From: Dolomedes plantarius
Lineage: Eukaryota; Arthropoda; Arachnida; Araneae; Dolomedidae
Direction of reading: 5' to 3'
Length of the DNA stretch: 64,000 bases
Assembly (NCBI GenBank): GCA_907164885.2
Contig: OU015498.1
Location: 85,375,642-85,439,641 of the forward strand
The notes under the pieces were generated by a model, which saw only the letters and a list, made by a program, of their open reading frames with translations, searched no databases and was not told where the DNA came from. The translations under genes and the position numbers were made by a program. Positions 55,340 to 64,000 of the stretch are shown here, piece after piece. Position 1 is the first letter of the stretch. Each line of letters opens with the position of its first letter.

Positions 55340-56345
55340 CAGTGATTTCCGCTTATAAGAATCACGTTTGTTATTACTGTTTTTGATTCTTATAAGCGGT
55401 TGATTCTTATAGCTGAAATTTATGTTTTTGGACAGGCACACACACACGTATATATACATAATAGATAATTTACTATAAAATACTCTTTACGTTAATTATC
55501 TTTACGTTAATTATCTTTTACGTTAATTATCTTGTATTAAAATTATTTTTATAATTTTAAAAATACAACTTAATTTCTAGACACATAAGTAGATACACAT
55601 GATTATAGTAAGAGAAGAAAAAAATCCAATATTTGTTACAACATACCTGCTTAACAGTTTAACATTTCAACTACAGGAAGGGTGCAAGTAAAAGTTTTCT
55701 ATGGTAGTTTGACGTAATGAAGTTTTCAGTAGGCTGTTTATACTTCTTTCAATACCAATAGTCTCAGACCAAGATTCACCTTCTAGCTTACGTTTCACAG
55801 TTTGATACCGTGCTGAATCTACTAATGTGACGTTTGCCTAAGTGATAGTGGACACTTCGCCGAAGATTTATTTGTTTCAGGGTCCAGGAAGTCGCAACCA
55901 GGAAGTGGGAGGTGGGAAAAAATAGGGTGGGAGAGTCCCTATCTTTGTTTGTCAGGGGAGAAAAATGAAATCGCATCCGCACGGGTAGGATGCCCCCGGG
56001 TCAAGCTAATAGGACTGTGTTTAGCTAAAGCGTTTAAGGGGAAACTATATGTTATGTCAAACAAAGAAATGGATGCATTTTACGACTGTATTCCATCCCA
56101 TCTTATCATTCTTTCTTTTAACAAGAATAAAGAAAAAACTTCGTACCTTTTGAGGGTTTAAGTGGCTTTTTTGGAAAAATGAAAGGAAAGCGAAGAGTGT
56201 AAACTGATTCTTAAAACCGGTGGATTGATTTTTTAAAGCGAAAATTTTAACATGGAAATAATACATTTGTTTTTGTTTTTGCGATATTGATTCTTATAAA
56301 CGGTTGATTCTTATAACCACTGATCACTATAAGCGGTGGTCACTG
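55340..56345. mobile_element. pogo/Tigger-like element (1006 bp) inside an endonuclease gene fragment
   Basis: The ends CAGTGATTTCCGCTTATAAG and, read in reverse, CAGTGACCACCGCTTATAGT have TA on both sides (55338-55339 and 56346-56347). Subterminal TTCTTATAAGCGGTTGATTC words repeat near both ends. A minus-strand piece at about 55690-55845 (SARYQTVKRKLEGESWSETI, then SLLKTSLRQTTIENFY) resembles a Tigger-type transposase tail. The rest is not recognised. Confidence 0.7.
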
Positions 56346-56640
56346 TATCTCGAGAAAACAGCATCAACGATTGTACAGTATTTCGTGTGAACTGCGCTGG
56401 GTCATTATTAATACTTAAATCAAATGTACTTGATAAAAAAGATGTGAGCTTTTCAAATTTTTCTTTATCATTGAAGTTAACGTTGAAGTCTCCAGCCAAT
56501 ATGAGTGGAAGTTTATGAAAATTTTGGTTAAGTAATTTAAAACCTCCCTCAGTATATTCTAACAACGATCGATGGATAACTAAATTTAAATAATATTTAC
56601 ACGTGTTTAGAATTGAGGTTATACAGCTGACCGCGCACAA
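56346..56640 (-). pseudogene. Endonuclease-domain fragment (Helentron-type), proximal piece
   Basis: Minus strand: YYLNLVIHRSLLEYTEGGFK, then LPLILAGDFNVNF, TSFLSSTFDLSINNDPAQFT and, with a shift, LMLFSRD at the insertion junction. GDFNVNF is the core of an endonuclease/exonuclease/phosphatase fold, as carried by Helentron-type Helitrons. Upstream of about 56640 the similarity stops. The catalytic Asp/Asn motif is intact here but the domain is incomplete. Confidence 0.65.
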
Positions 56641-56644
56641 TGCT

Positions 56645-56930
56645 TGCTGCTCGAATCTCGATACTCGCACGAACACATACACATACAACCGTATATAATA
56701 GAAAGAGACAGAGAGAAAGAGAGGGAAAGGTCGCCTGGAGGGGGCATGGTAGCGAGGTATATAAAGATTCTTGGAGTGCCATGGTCGAACGACTTTACCT
56801 CCAGTGGGCATCAGAAAATATGTGCTCAGCAGTAAATAAAAATATAAAACTTAAACCCTCTTCAAATAAATAAAATTAAAATTATAATAAGAATTAAAAG
56901 AATAAAATTCAAATATTTAGAATTATCTAC
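56645..56930. other. Short interval, no gene recognised
   Basis: Purine-rich AGAGA tract at about 56700-56730. Nothing else. Confidence 0.4.
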
Positions 56931-56937
56931 ATAAAAA

Positions 56938-57012
56938 GCATCCACGGGGATAGAACCGGGGGACCAAAGTATAGGAGCAGCGCGCTCTACCACTGGGCCA
57001 GCCATAGCACAG
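56938..57012 (-). repeat. tRNA-like fragment, probable SINE head
   Basis: The minus strand reads GGCTGGCCCAGTGGTAGAGC (A-box-like TGGCCCAGTGG) and, about 35 bp later, CCCGGTTCTATCCCCG (imperfect B box). There are no matching acceptor stem ends, so it is probably not a working tRNA gene. Confidence 0.5.
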
Positions 57013-57257
57013 CAAGTTGAAGTGATTAGTTGAATACATTCGCACCGAGATTAGATGGAGGGGGCATAACTCTTTTTCCTTTCGTGACGATTTCTGCCAG
57101 TTCACTCTACTCTAAGCCTCGTAAAAGAACTTCGTTCCAAAAACTCTAAAAACTCTTGGAATGAATGTTTTAAGAGTGGACTATGAATGGGTCATTTTTG
57201 GCCCGTGGACAAAACGAGGCATTGGGCTTGAAGCCTAGATTTTTTTATCTTTCTTAT

Positions 57258-57463
57258 GATGTAGAGGCACTTGTCATGAGACATTCGCATTTTGTTACTC
57301 ACCGCGAGGTCTTGCCGGCTTATTGTGGGAGCACCATGAGGGTGAGCTAGCATTGCTCCCTATGAGAGTACAACACGTTAGCGACCAAGTCTTTATCGGG
57401 ATTTTAACCCAAGCTCAAAGCGTGGAAGTTCACGACGCTAACCACTACAATATGTGGGCGGCT
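57258..57463 (-). repeat. SINE family A, copy 5
   Basis: Matches the copy at 34203 from AGGCACTTGTCATGAGACAT to ACTACAATATGTGGGCGG, with more substitutions. The B-box counterpart is damaged (GGGATTTTAACCC). Confidence 0.65.
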
Positions 57464-57469
57464 GAAGAA

Positions 57470-58580
57470 TCCTAGATTATTGATTAAATTGACAGACATT
57501 GTTGAAGTACGATGAATTGTTTTATTATTATTTCATGCATTAAATGTGGTCAACAATATTAAGAAGGGAGGTTTGGGGGCACTTTAAGGACAATATTTCG
57601 TGTGTGTTTTTTCACTGTCGGGGGATCGTGAGGATAAATTCAAATAAACAGAAAGAGTAAAAACTGAGCTTTTACTGTAATGCAGGAGGGAAGGAAAGAG
57701 TAGATATTTTGATCAAAAATGTTAAAGATGCAGATGTAAGCTAGCTGTTACTACTACCAATAATTTGCTCATGTAATCAGGCAACAGTCTATTTTAACTA
57801 ATTTCTTTTTTTTTGTGTTTGGCAACGGTTGTTGTTCTTTTTAAGATTTGATGTAATGTTAAGTTAGTTGCGTTTATGCGATATTTCTTAGGAAGTGTTG
57901 TTGATATATTTTATAAAAAAGATTGCGATGAATAATTTATGAATATTCCTGATTTTATTTCTACGATAACACAGGGAGAGATGCAGAGTCAATAAATTCC
58001 TATTCATCGCAAATTTTTAAATATTTAATGTGAGATTTCTGTCTATCTGGGACCCTAACCTCAAAACTTTTGAGGCTAACCCTATGTCATGTGGGAGGCA
58101 CTTATCAAATATTAACCTTGACATTTCGAACAATGTAGCAAAAACGGAAAAATTAACAAAACCACCTGAAAAAATCGTCACTACCTGCGTAACTATTTTT
58201 TTTTTATAAACAGACTTTTTTAGAATTGCTGTACTTTTTTCATTTTTTTTTTAGAATTGCTGTACAATAAAATCTCGTTTATTCGATCCCGCAATCCAAT
58301 GAAATTAGGTTTAATTAAGCCGGGAAAAAAATTAGTAATATAATACAGCCAACATTCTGTGGAATGAGATCATTTCGTAAGAAATTAAAGAAAACATAAA
58401 TGATGAATGTTTACAGTACTTTATTTATTTATTTCTAATGCAGTAACCTGTGGACAAAGTCCTTAGGTATACAGAAAAAAGGGGAAATAGACAAAATTAC
58501 TAAGGAGAACAAAATATAGAAAATACCTAAAGAAGAAAAGCATCTAAGAAAATCTGATGCTATCACGAACCTCCCAATAC
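57470..58580. other. AT-rich interval with a possible pogo-like end
   Basis: At about 58262 TACAATAAAATCTCGTTTAT resembles a pogo-type terminus. No partner found. The rest unrecognised. Confidence 0.4.
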
Positions 58581-58584
58581 CGTC

Positions 58585-59026
58585 CGTACAGAGAACAGGT
58601 TACTCTGTACTAACCCTATTGGTTTAATAGGATTAGTACAAAGCGGCCTGTGGAGAAAATCTGTCCAAGGAATGCCGACTTGGATTGAAAGATTTTTTTT
58701 AATTGTACACCGTAACAGAGAAAGAAATTTTACACCTTTGGGCATTTTCCTTTAAAAATTATGCAAATGATATTTCAAAATTTAAATTATTCGGGGGTAA
58801 AATGTGGTATAGTGTGTTTTAAACGCTCCTAAATTCCTTTGGTGGACGAAATTTATAAAATGAATCCTGTTGCAAGGTGCAAAAAAGTTCAGGTTATCTG
58901 AAAATGCCATTTTCATTTGATTAGCAACATTGATGTAGCTGTAAATAATAGACAAATTTTCTCCACAGGTTAACATTGTGGCGAGAAAATCAAATAGGGT
59001 TAGTACAAAGTAATCTTAAGGCAGAG
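58585..59026. repeat. Dispersed repeat D, copy 2, with inverted ends
   Basis: The inner 58680-59026 matches 37520-37872. The two ends of this copy resemble each other inverted: CTCTGTACTAACCCTATT and GGCCTGTGGAGAAAATCTGT on the left; on the right, in reverse, CTTTGTACTAACCCTATT and AACCTGTGGAGAAAATTTGT. That suggests a MITE of about 430 bp. No coding sequence. Confidence 0.6.
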
Positions 59027-59029
59027 GAG

Positions 59030-60150
59030 GACAAAATGTGCTTACCGTCCATGTTGTCGAAATTGCAAACAGGGCATATAGTAGGACTAGAAAAAATTCC
59101 CGTTCTATTTAAACACACAACCAGACTTTACACTTGCGTGTAATGTGATTAAATAACACTCCTTTAAATAACACTTCATTGTTATTCTGTCAGAGAGCAT
59201 CTAACGTGTCGACGTGGTAATATTAATTAAGCTAACCCTCCGTGATGCAGTGGATACATTGTTTGCTAGCAACTCCTCTTCGATTGCCCTAGCGGCTTCT
59301 TTTATGGTGCTTCGTCATTTTGTTCCTCCACCCCGCTTCCCGAATGTAACTAGACAATGTCGTCGGCAATTGCTGTTGCCTTGTTGGCTGGCTATCATGG
59401 TAAAGGCGCCTGTGATCCGTTCACCTACATCCATCGCAACAATTTATTTTCACGGAAACCCATCCTGAAATTGTTCTCTGTGTCTAGTGTTTCGTCAAGA
59501 TTTCGCAGCTAATGTTACGTTACTGCTGGTTAACCCAATTGTCTGGCATCGGATTTTCACAGACCGCTGTGCTGTTCGTTGGGTTTTTTTTCTTCTTCTT
59601 TCTTTCGTATTCTCTTTCAGGGCCACGACGCCTAGCTTTTCTATCACCTCATTCATTATATTCATTAAACTTTGTTACAATGAAAACAACATTCACACAA
59701 GCTCACATCGGAAAAAAAGAATTTCGTATAGTCCGAAACTCTTGCTAATCCAAACCCGTTCGCCCCCCCCCCCCCCCCCCCCACACACACACCTTCTCAT
59801 CAATTGCTCTCGAATTTGCGAGGTTCTGAATATCATATATAAATACAATAACGAAATTTCTGGAAATCCCCTGTCTTGGGAGGGGCTACAGTTCCAAATA
59901 TGTACACCTGCAGAGTACGCAGGAGCCTTGGCCCTAGGTTTCACTATCTTCCCTCGGGCGCACTTATCGAGTATGCCTTGCTATAATAAGAAGGGCGAAA
60001 CCTAGGTCGAAGGTTGCTGTGTGCACTGGAGTTGTATATATTTGCAACAAATGAGAAAGTTTAACTCAAAAGATAAATGTGTTCATAGATCAAATTCAAC
60101 TCGGATAATAATGTTGCAAGTGATTCAAACTTATTGTGAAAACTACGGGG
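59030..60150. other. Interval with long chance frames, no gene recognised
   Basis: A plus-strand frame of 172 codons (59487-60005) includes a proline run encoded by the C-run at about 59763-59782 and no recognisable domain. I do not call it a gene. Confidence 0.4.
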
Positions 60151-60189
60151 CATTTTGAAAACTACAGGCATTTTTCTTATAGGAGGGTT

Positions 60190-61238
60190 GAAGGTGCCCT
60201 CTAGCTTCCATTTTTTTCTGAACCACTGTTCGAAACTAATGTATTTACATGGTACTCCTCATGGAGACTTGAAATCACAAAATGGTTTTTGCCAGGGAGT
60301 TGCTGATATTAGATCTAAGCTAGATTTGAATTACGAGGTTGAACATTTCTCTCCCCCCATCAGCCCCATTGTTGATAAGAGATTTTCTATCCGCCTGGAA
60401 CTGATCAAGAATGTCTCTAAAGCGGAGACTAGTGACATAGTGTTAAGAACTCTCGCTCTCGAGACAATGGAATCATTTTACCCTGAGGAGGAATGGTTAA
60501 GAATATATACTGACGGTTCCAGAGTGAGCTGTTGTGTTAACGCCGGTGCTGGTGTTTACTGTGAACTTTTTTGCCTTTATACTCCTGTCGGCATCTATAG
60601 ATCAGCTTTCGATGGTGAGATCGCGGCCATCTGCCAGGCCCTGTCACAACTCCGGCCACGTCTGGACTCCTTTTCGAAAGTTGTGTTATTATCGGATTCA
60701 AAGGCCGCACTTCAAGCAATTGACGCACCCAGCCACTCCCGAACTTTAACCATCGATAATTGCTTAGATCTCCTCAACTGGCTTGCCAGTAATAATAAGA
60801 TAGTAGCTCTCCAGTGGATTCCGGCCCACTGTGGAATCCAGGGAAATGAGGCGGCCGACTTCATGGTAAAGAAGGGGGCCTCTGTCCTTCAGAGAACTAA
60901 TCCCAGACTTCCTTTTAATAGTATCAAATGTCTCATAAAGAACATCTTCAGGGATTCTTTTCGCGAAGAACTCAAAAATCGCAACCTTAATAAACCATGG
61001 CTTAATGAGATTCTTAATGACCCTCAGTGGCCTGGGATGAAATCTGTCGCCATGTTTCGTCTGATATCTGGCCACGACTGCCTGCGTAAACATCTATGTC
61101 GCATCAACGTGGTTCCTGACCCTCTTTGTACCTTGTGTGATCTTCACGAGGAAATGGACACCTAACCTGTCCAGATGTCCTGCTCTTCCTCGGACATCAA
61201 TGTGGAAACGCTACTGGATTGCTCGCTTTCATTTATAG
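60190..61238 (+). pseudogene. LINE ORF2 C-terminal part: RNase H and terminal zinc motif, one late frameshift
   Basis: This is the 3' end of a non-LTR retrotransposon of the RNase H-bearing I/Jockey-like group. RNase H degrades the RNA strand during target-primed copying. The frame is open from about 60155 to 61165. RNase H occupies roughly 60490-60870 with YTDGS (first Asp), FDGEIAAICQAL (Glu), LLSDSKAAL (second Asp) and WIPAHCGIQGNEAADFMVKK (last Asp), so all four acidic residues are present. After a linker, RLISGHDCLRKHL and PLCTLCDLHEEMDT begin the terminal CCHC motif. A small deletion then shifts frame at about 61160, after which SRCPALPRTSMWKRYWIARF follows in the new frame to TAG 61236-61238. 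The reverse transcriptase and endonuclease parts are absent: 5' truncation, normal for LINEs. Confidence 0.85.
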
Positions 61239-61306
61239 ATTTATTGTTGTCTTTTTGATGTTCAATTGTCCTTTAATGTGCCACTGGAAATAAATAATAA
61301 AAAAAT
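61239..61306 (+). mobile_element. 3' end of the LINE copy
   Basis: Short 3' untranslated stretch ending AAATAAATAATAAAAAAA at about 61288-61305, a weak poly(A)-type end. A SINE begins 40 bp further on. Confidence 0.5.
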
Positions 61307-61344
61307 GGTACTCCATATACGCCGAACACCTAATTAACCGTGTA

Positions 61345-61528
61345 GCCGGACGATGGCCGAATGACTAAGGCGCTGGCATTCGGTATCTGTGGGATCAAGT
61401 CCCACTCTTGGCATGGACGTATGTAGCCGTTCGGAATCGGGTTTAAGCAGTAGGTCCGGATCTAATAAACCCTCGTGTTCCAAAAATTGACCGTGGTGCT
61501 TCAAACTAAACCAAAACCAAACGAAATC
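61345..61528 (+). repeat. SINE family B, copy 2
   Basis: Head GCCGGACGATGGCCGAATGA, an altered B box (GGGATCAAGTCCCAC), body GTAGCCGTTCGGAATCGGGT, and tail AAACTAAACCAAAACCAAAC. Same orientation as the copy at 35382. Confidence 0.8.
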
Positions 61529-61539
61529 AAAAACCTAAT

Positions 61540-64000
61540 TACTCGTGTAATGCACGGGGAAGCAGGAATCACCGGAAAACACAGCTAATCAAAAATTGCC
61601 CTGCATATAGTAAAAAATAAACTACACTTAGTGGTTTAAATAGAAATTAATTTTAAAAAATTAAATGTATATATTATTTTAATTCCGGAAAACGTTGGTT
61701 AGAGAAAACATGTTAACATTCTTTCTTTAAATTTATATTTTACGTTTTTCTTGAGCACACGGTTCCCAAACTGAACTTCGTGTAACCCTAGAGGAACGTT
61801 ACACTAAAGGGGATCGCAAGGTAACAATGGTAAAATGACTAAAGATCGAAACGGGAAAATTTCTTCTTTATAATATGAAGAAACTGTAATACACCTTTGA
61901 AAAATATTTAGTTTTAAAATTTTTGCTAAACTTTTCTTATACGTTTAATTCTCATTATAATTTTTATCTCATTTCCTTATTTATAAAGTATTGATATAAC
62001 TGTAGCATTTTACTTTTCTCTGAATAAACAACGCAAGGAAAAGGGAGTCCATACACATCGCTTTTTCTTTAGTATCCTCACAGACAACTATTTTTGTATC
62101 ACGAGTAAGTTTAAATCTCAATGAAAATAGATTTTTCCCAAATGTACCTCATAGGCCAAATTTGGCACCGTACTTGCACCCTAAAATTTCAGTAAGACAA
62201 CCAAACATCGGAGAATGAATGGATACAGCTATGCGACACATCATTCTGCTGAGGAAAAATAATTAGTAAAACTTATAAAACTTCTCTAGTATCAATCTGT
62301 GTTGTTATATTTTATTTTTAAATATATGATCATAATGATTCCTCATAATGGTTTACAAGAATACACAACGTTGATGTATATTATGTTAATTAATAGATAA
62401 GTTTGAAAACTCTTAAAATACCCTTTTCGTAGTACGAATATTTTTTATCATAGATCAATTTCTTCTTGATGCAATTAAAACTGTATCTTTAATTCCCCAT
62501 GTATTCACAAAAGTTTTCTTTAATTTGGAGAAATTTTTATGACAGGGCTGCATAACACTTTAAAGTTTGAGGATTACTGATTTATAGGTTTTAAACAAAA
62601 TGTATTTATAGCGATTAAAATAGGATTTAAAAATGATGATGAAACGTCTGTAGATTATTAATTTTTCTTTTGCAGACAGTTCTTTATATTTCTTGATGCA
62701 CGGATAGTCCGCAAAACTGATAATCCGAGCCTGCATAATCGATGCATTAACTAAAAACTGTTAACTTATTTCCTGCAGATCTTTCAGTGCCTTAAATGGC
62801 TATTTCTTCCCTCGAAGTGAGAAATTATTTGTGGCCTATGACACATCTTCTTAACCTTTACCCTTTGCAGAAACGACGCACCTGCGTACAGGCGCTTTTG
62901 TCTGTAAAAATCCCCCCCCCCCCCCAATTTTAGCGGCGCACCGAAATGTAAAACACTCCCAAGATTTCACGCTCTTGGAATATCTTGGACGTGATAACTA
63001 ACAAAAGTCCAGGGAAAAAGGGATCCGAACCTGCATTACGCTAACGTTGACTTGTCCCATTTCACCCCAGATGCCGGCGCTTAATCTCTCTGGTTCTCCG
63101 CTTCTGAAGTACGTAATTGCATTACGCGGAAGCTTGATTGTCCGTTGTCCCTAATTGATTCGATTCTTCACGCAAAATTTGTGTCCGGACTTTTCGGCAT
63201 GTCCCAGTGCATCCGCTGATTTCTGATTGGAGGCAATTTGTCGGCGGTTAGACCCAGCGGAGGGTTACAATTCGGTTTCGAACCCCACCCCACCCCTTCC
63301 TCCTCGTTATGAAAGTATAGGGTATGCGGGAGGGGTGGTGGAAAAGGAGAACGTTTCGCGTAAGACATTCCCCGGCCTCCTAGGAAGCAAAGGGTAGAAG
63401 AGGTAGAGAGCAGACTTTTCAATTCAATATTCATTCCTTTTCCGAGCCTAGAATTCGATATGGAATTCTCCACTTATTCACTTCAGGTTTTTTCCGCTGG
63501 ATGATTATGGCCGTAATCGAGGAGTTTTTGAACATTTTCAGAGAGAGAGAGAGGAGGATGATGTCTCGAAAGAATTCAATCATTCTATCTGCATATCTGC
63601 GGACTTTTAATGATACTTCCTCCTTTTTAGTATCTAATAAATTTTGTTTAATAAGTACTGAAAATGACAGGACTCGTATTTTTGGTATAGCAATCATTTT
63701 ACATTCTCTTTGTTAAGAAGTTATTGGAAATATGTCCAGATTACAGTTCATTTGAGTTTTGAATATTCTAAATTTAAAAAAAAAGATTGAATACTCTAAG
63801 AAGCTAATTTTTCACTTAATAATATTTGTATATATATTCCAATGCTGAGTTTAAAAAAAAAAGCGTTAAAATCGATTTAATTCCTTATTCCTGCGCTAAA
63901 TATGAAAGCTTTAATTATGGATCGAATGCTAATCGAGATCAGGGTGAACAGGTTTGGGCTGGCTTGTTGCATCTGGGAGGGCTTCGTTTGTCTTTTGCCA
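61540..64000. other. AT-rich interval, no gene recognised
   Basis: About 62690-62750 holds ATAGTCCGCAAAACTGATAA, then TCCGAGCCTGCATAATCG, reminiscent of pogo-type internal sequence, without ends. A C-run lies at 62911-62925. A CCCACCCC-rich patch and short frames at 63168-63720 have no recognised domain. Confidence 0.45.

Noticed and set aside
56938..57012. Possible tRNA gene on the minus strand
   Set aside because: The B box is imperfect and no acceptor stem can be drawn. Probably a SINE head.
59487..60005. 172-codon plus-strand frame
   Set aside because: It includes a homopolymer-encoded proline run and no recognisable motif. A shifted frame of similar length overlaps it. Better read as chance.

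Overview
The window is AT-rich eukaryotic DNA made almost entirely of transposable elements (TEs) and their remains. I found no convincing host protein-coding gene. The mixture of Tc1/mariner, hAT, pogo/Tigger, Gypsy, LINE fragments with RNase H, a Helentron-type endonuclease fragment and two tRNA-derived SINE families points to an arthropod. From memory of similar repeats I would guess a spider; that is an inference and not proven by the sequence.

Layout. 0-12.6 kb: AT-rich sequence, a SINE split by a hAT-like element (8-bp target duplication), a decayed DD41D-type mariner relative, a SINE, and two copies of an unclassified repeat. 13.0-18.8 kb: two Tc1-like elements. The first has a full open frame but its first catalytic Asp is Gly. 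The second is broken by a 16-bp tandem duplication. A putative long terminal repeat follows. 18.8-23.3 kb: one mariner cut in two by a 3.26-kb LTR-like insertion that contains about 30 copies of a 97-bp repeat. 25.6-28.0 kb: a local tandem duplication and a fold-back mariner derivative with arms of about 240 bp. 28.2-33.9 kb: a young Gypsy-type retroelement whose two 260-bp LTRs look identical. 34-46 kb: SINEs, MITEs (piggyBac-like, hAT-like, pogo-like, Harbinger-like) and a non-coding LTR element. 46.0-48.6 kb: a Tigger-like derivative carrying a nested, nearly intact DD36E Tc1-type element. 51-57 kb: a GC-rich block with a perfect 25-bp hairpin, a hAT-like element with a perfect 8-bp target duplication, a LINE 3' end, and a Helentron-type endonuclease fragment split by a pogo/Tigger-like element. 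57-64 kb: a SINE, a second copy of a dispersed repeat, and a LINE RNase H 3' end followed by a SINE.

The most interesting object is the 28.2-33.9 kb Gypsy element. Its single 1308-codon frame encodes Gag, two zinc knuckles, protease, RNase H and integrase without interruption. The reverse transcriptase palm, including the catalytic YxDD region, is absent and an acidic, repeat-bearing segment of about 118 residues sits in its place. The Gag N-terminus also resembles the pseudo-SAP/SAP region of the chromatin protein DEK. Since the LTRs look identical, the element probably moved recently, which implies reverse transcriptase supplied in trans.

Most elements here act independently. The functional relationships I can infer are trans-mobilisation (non-autonomous LTR elements, MITEs and SINEs using enzymes encoded elsewhere) and nesting, which gives a relative order of insertion at five places.
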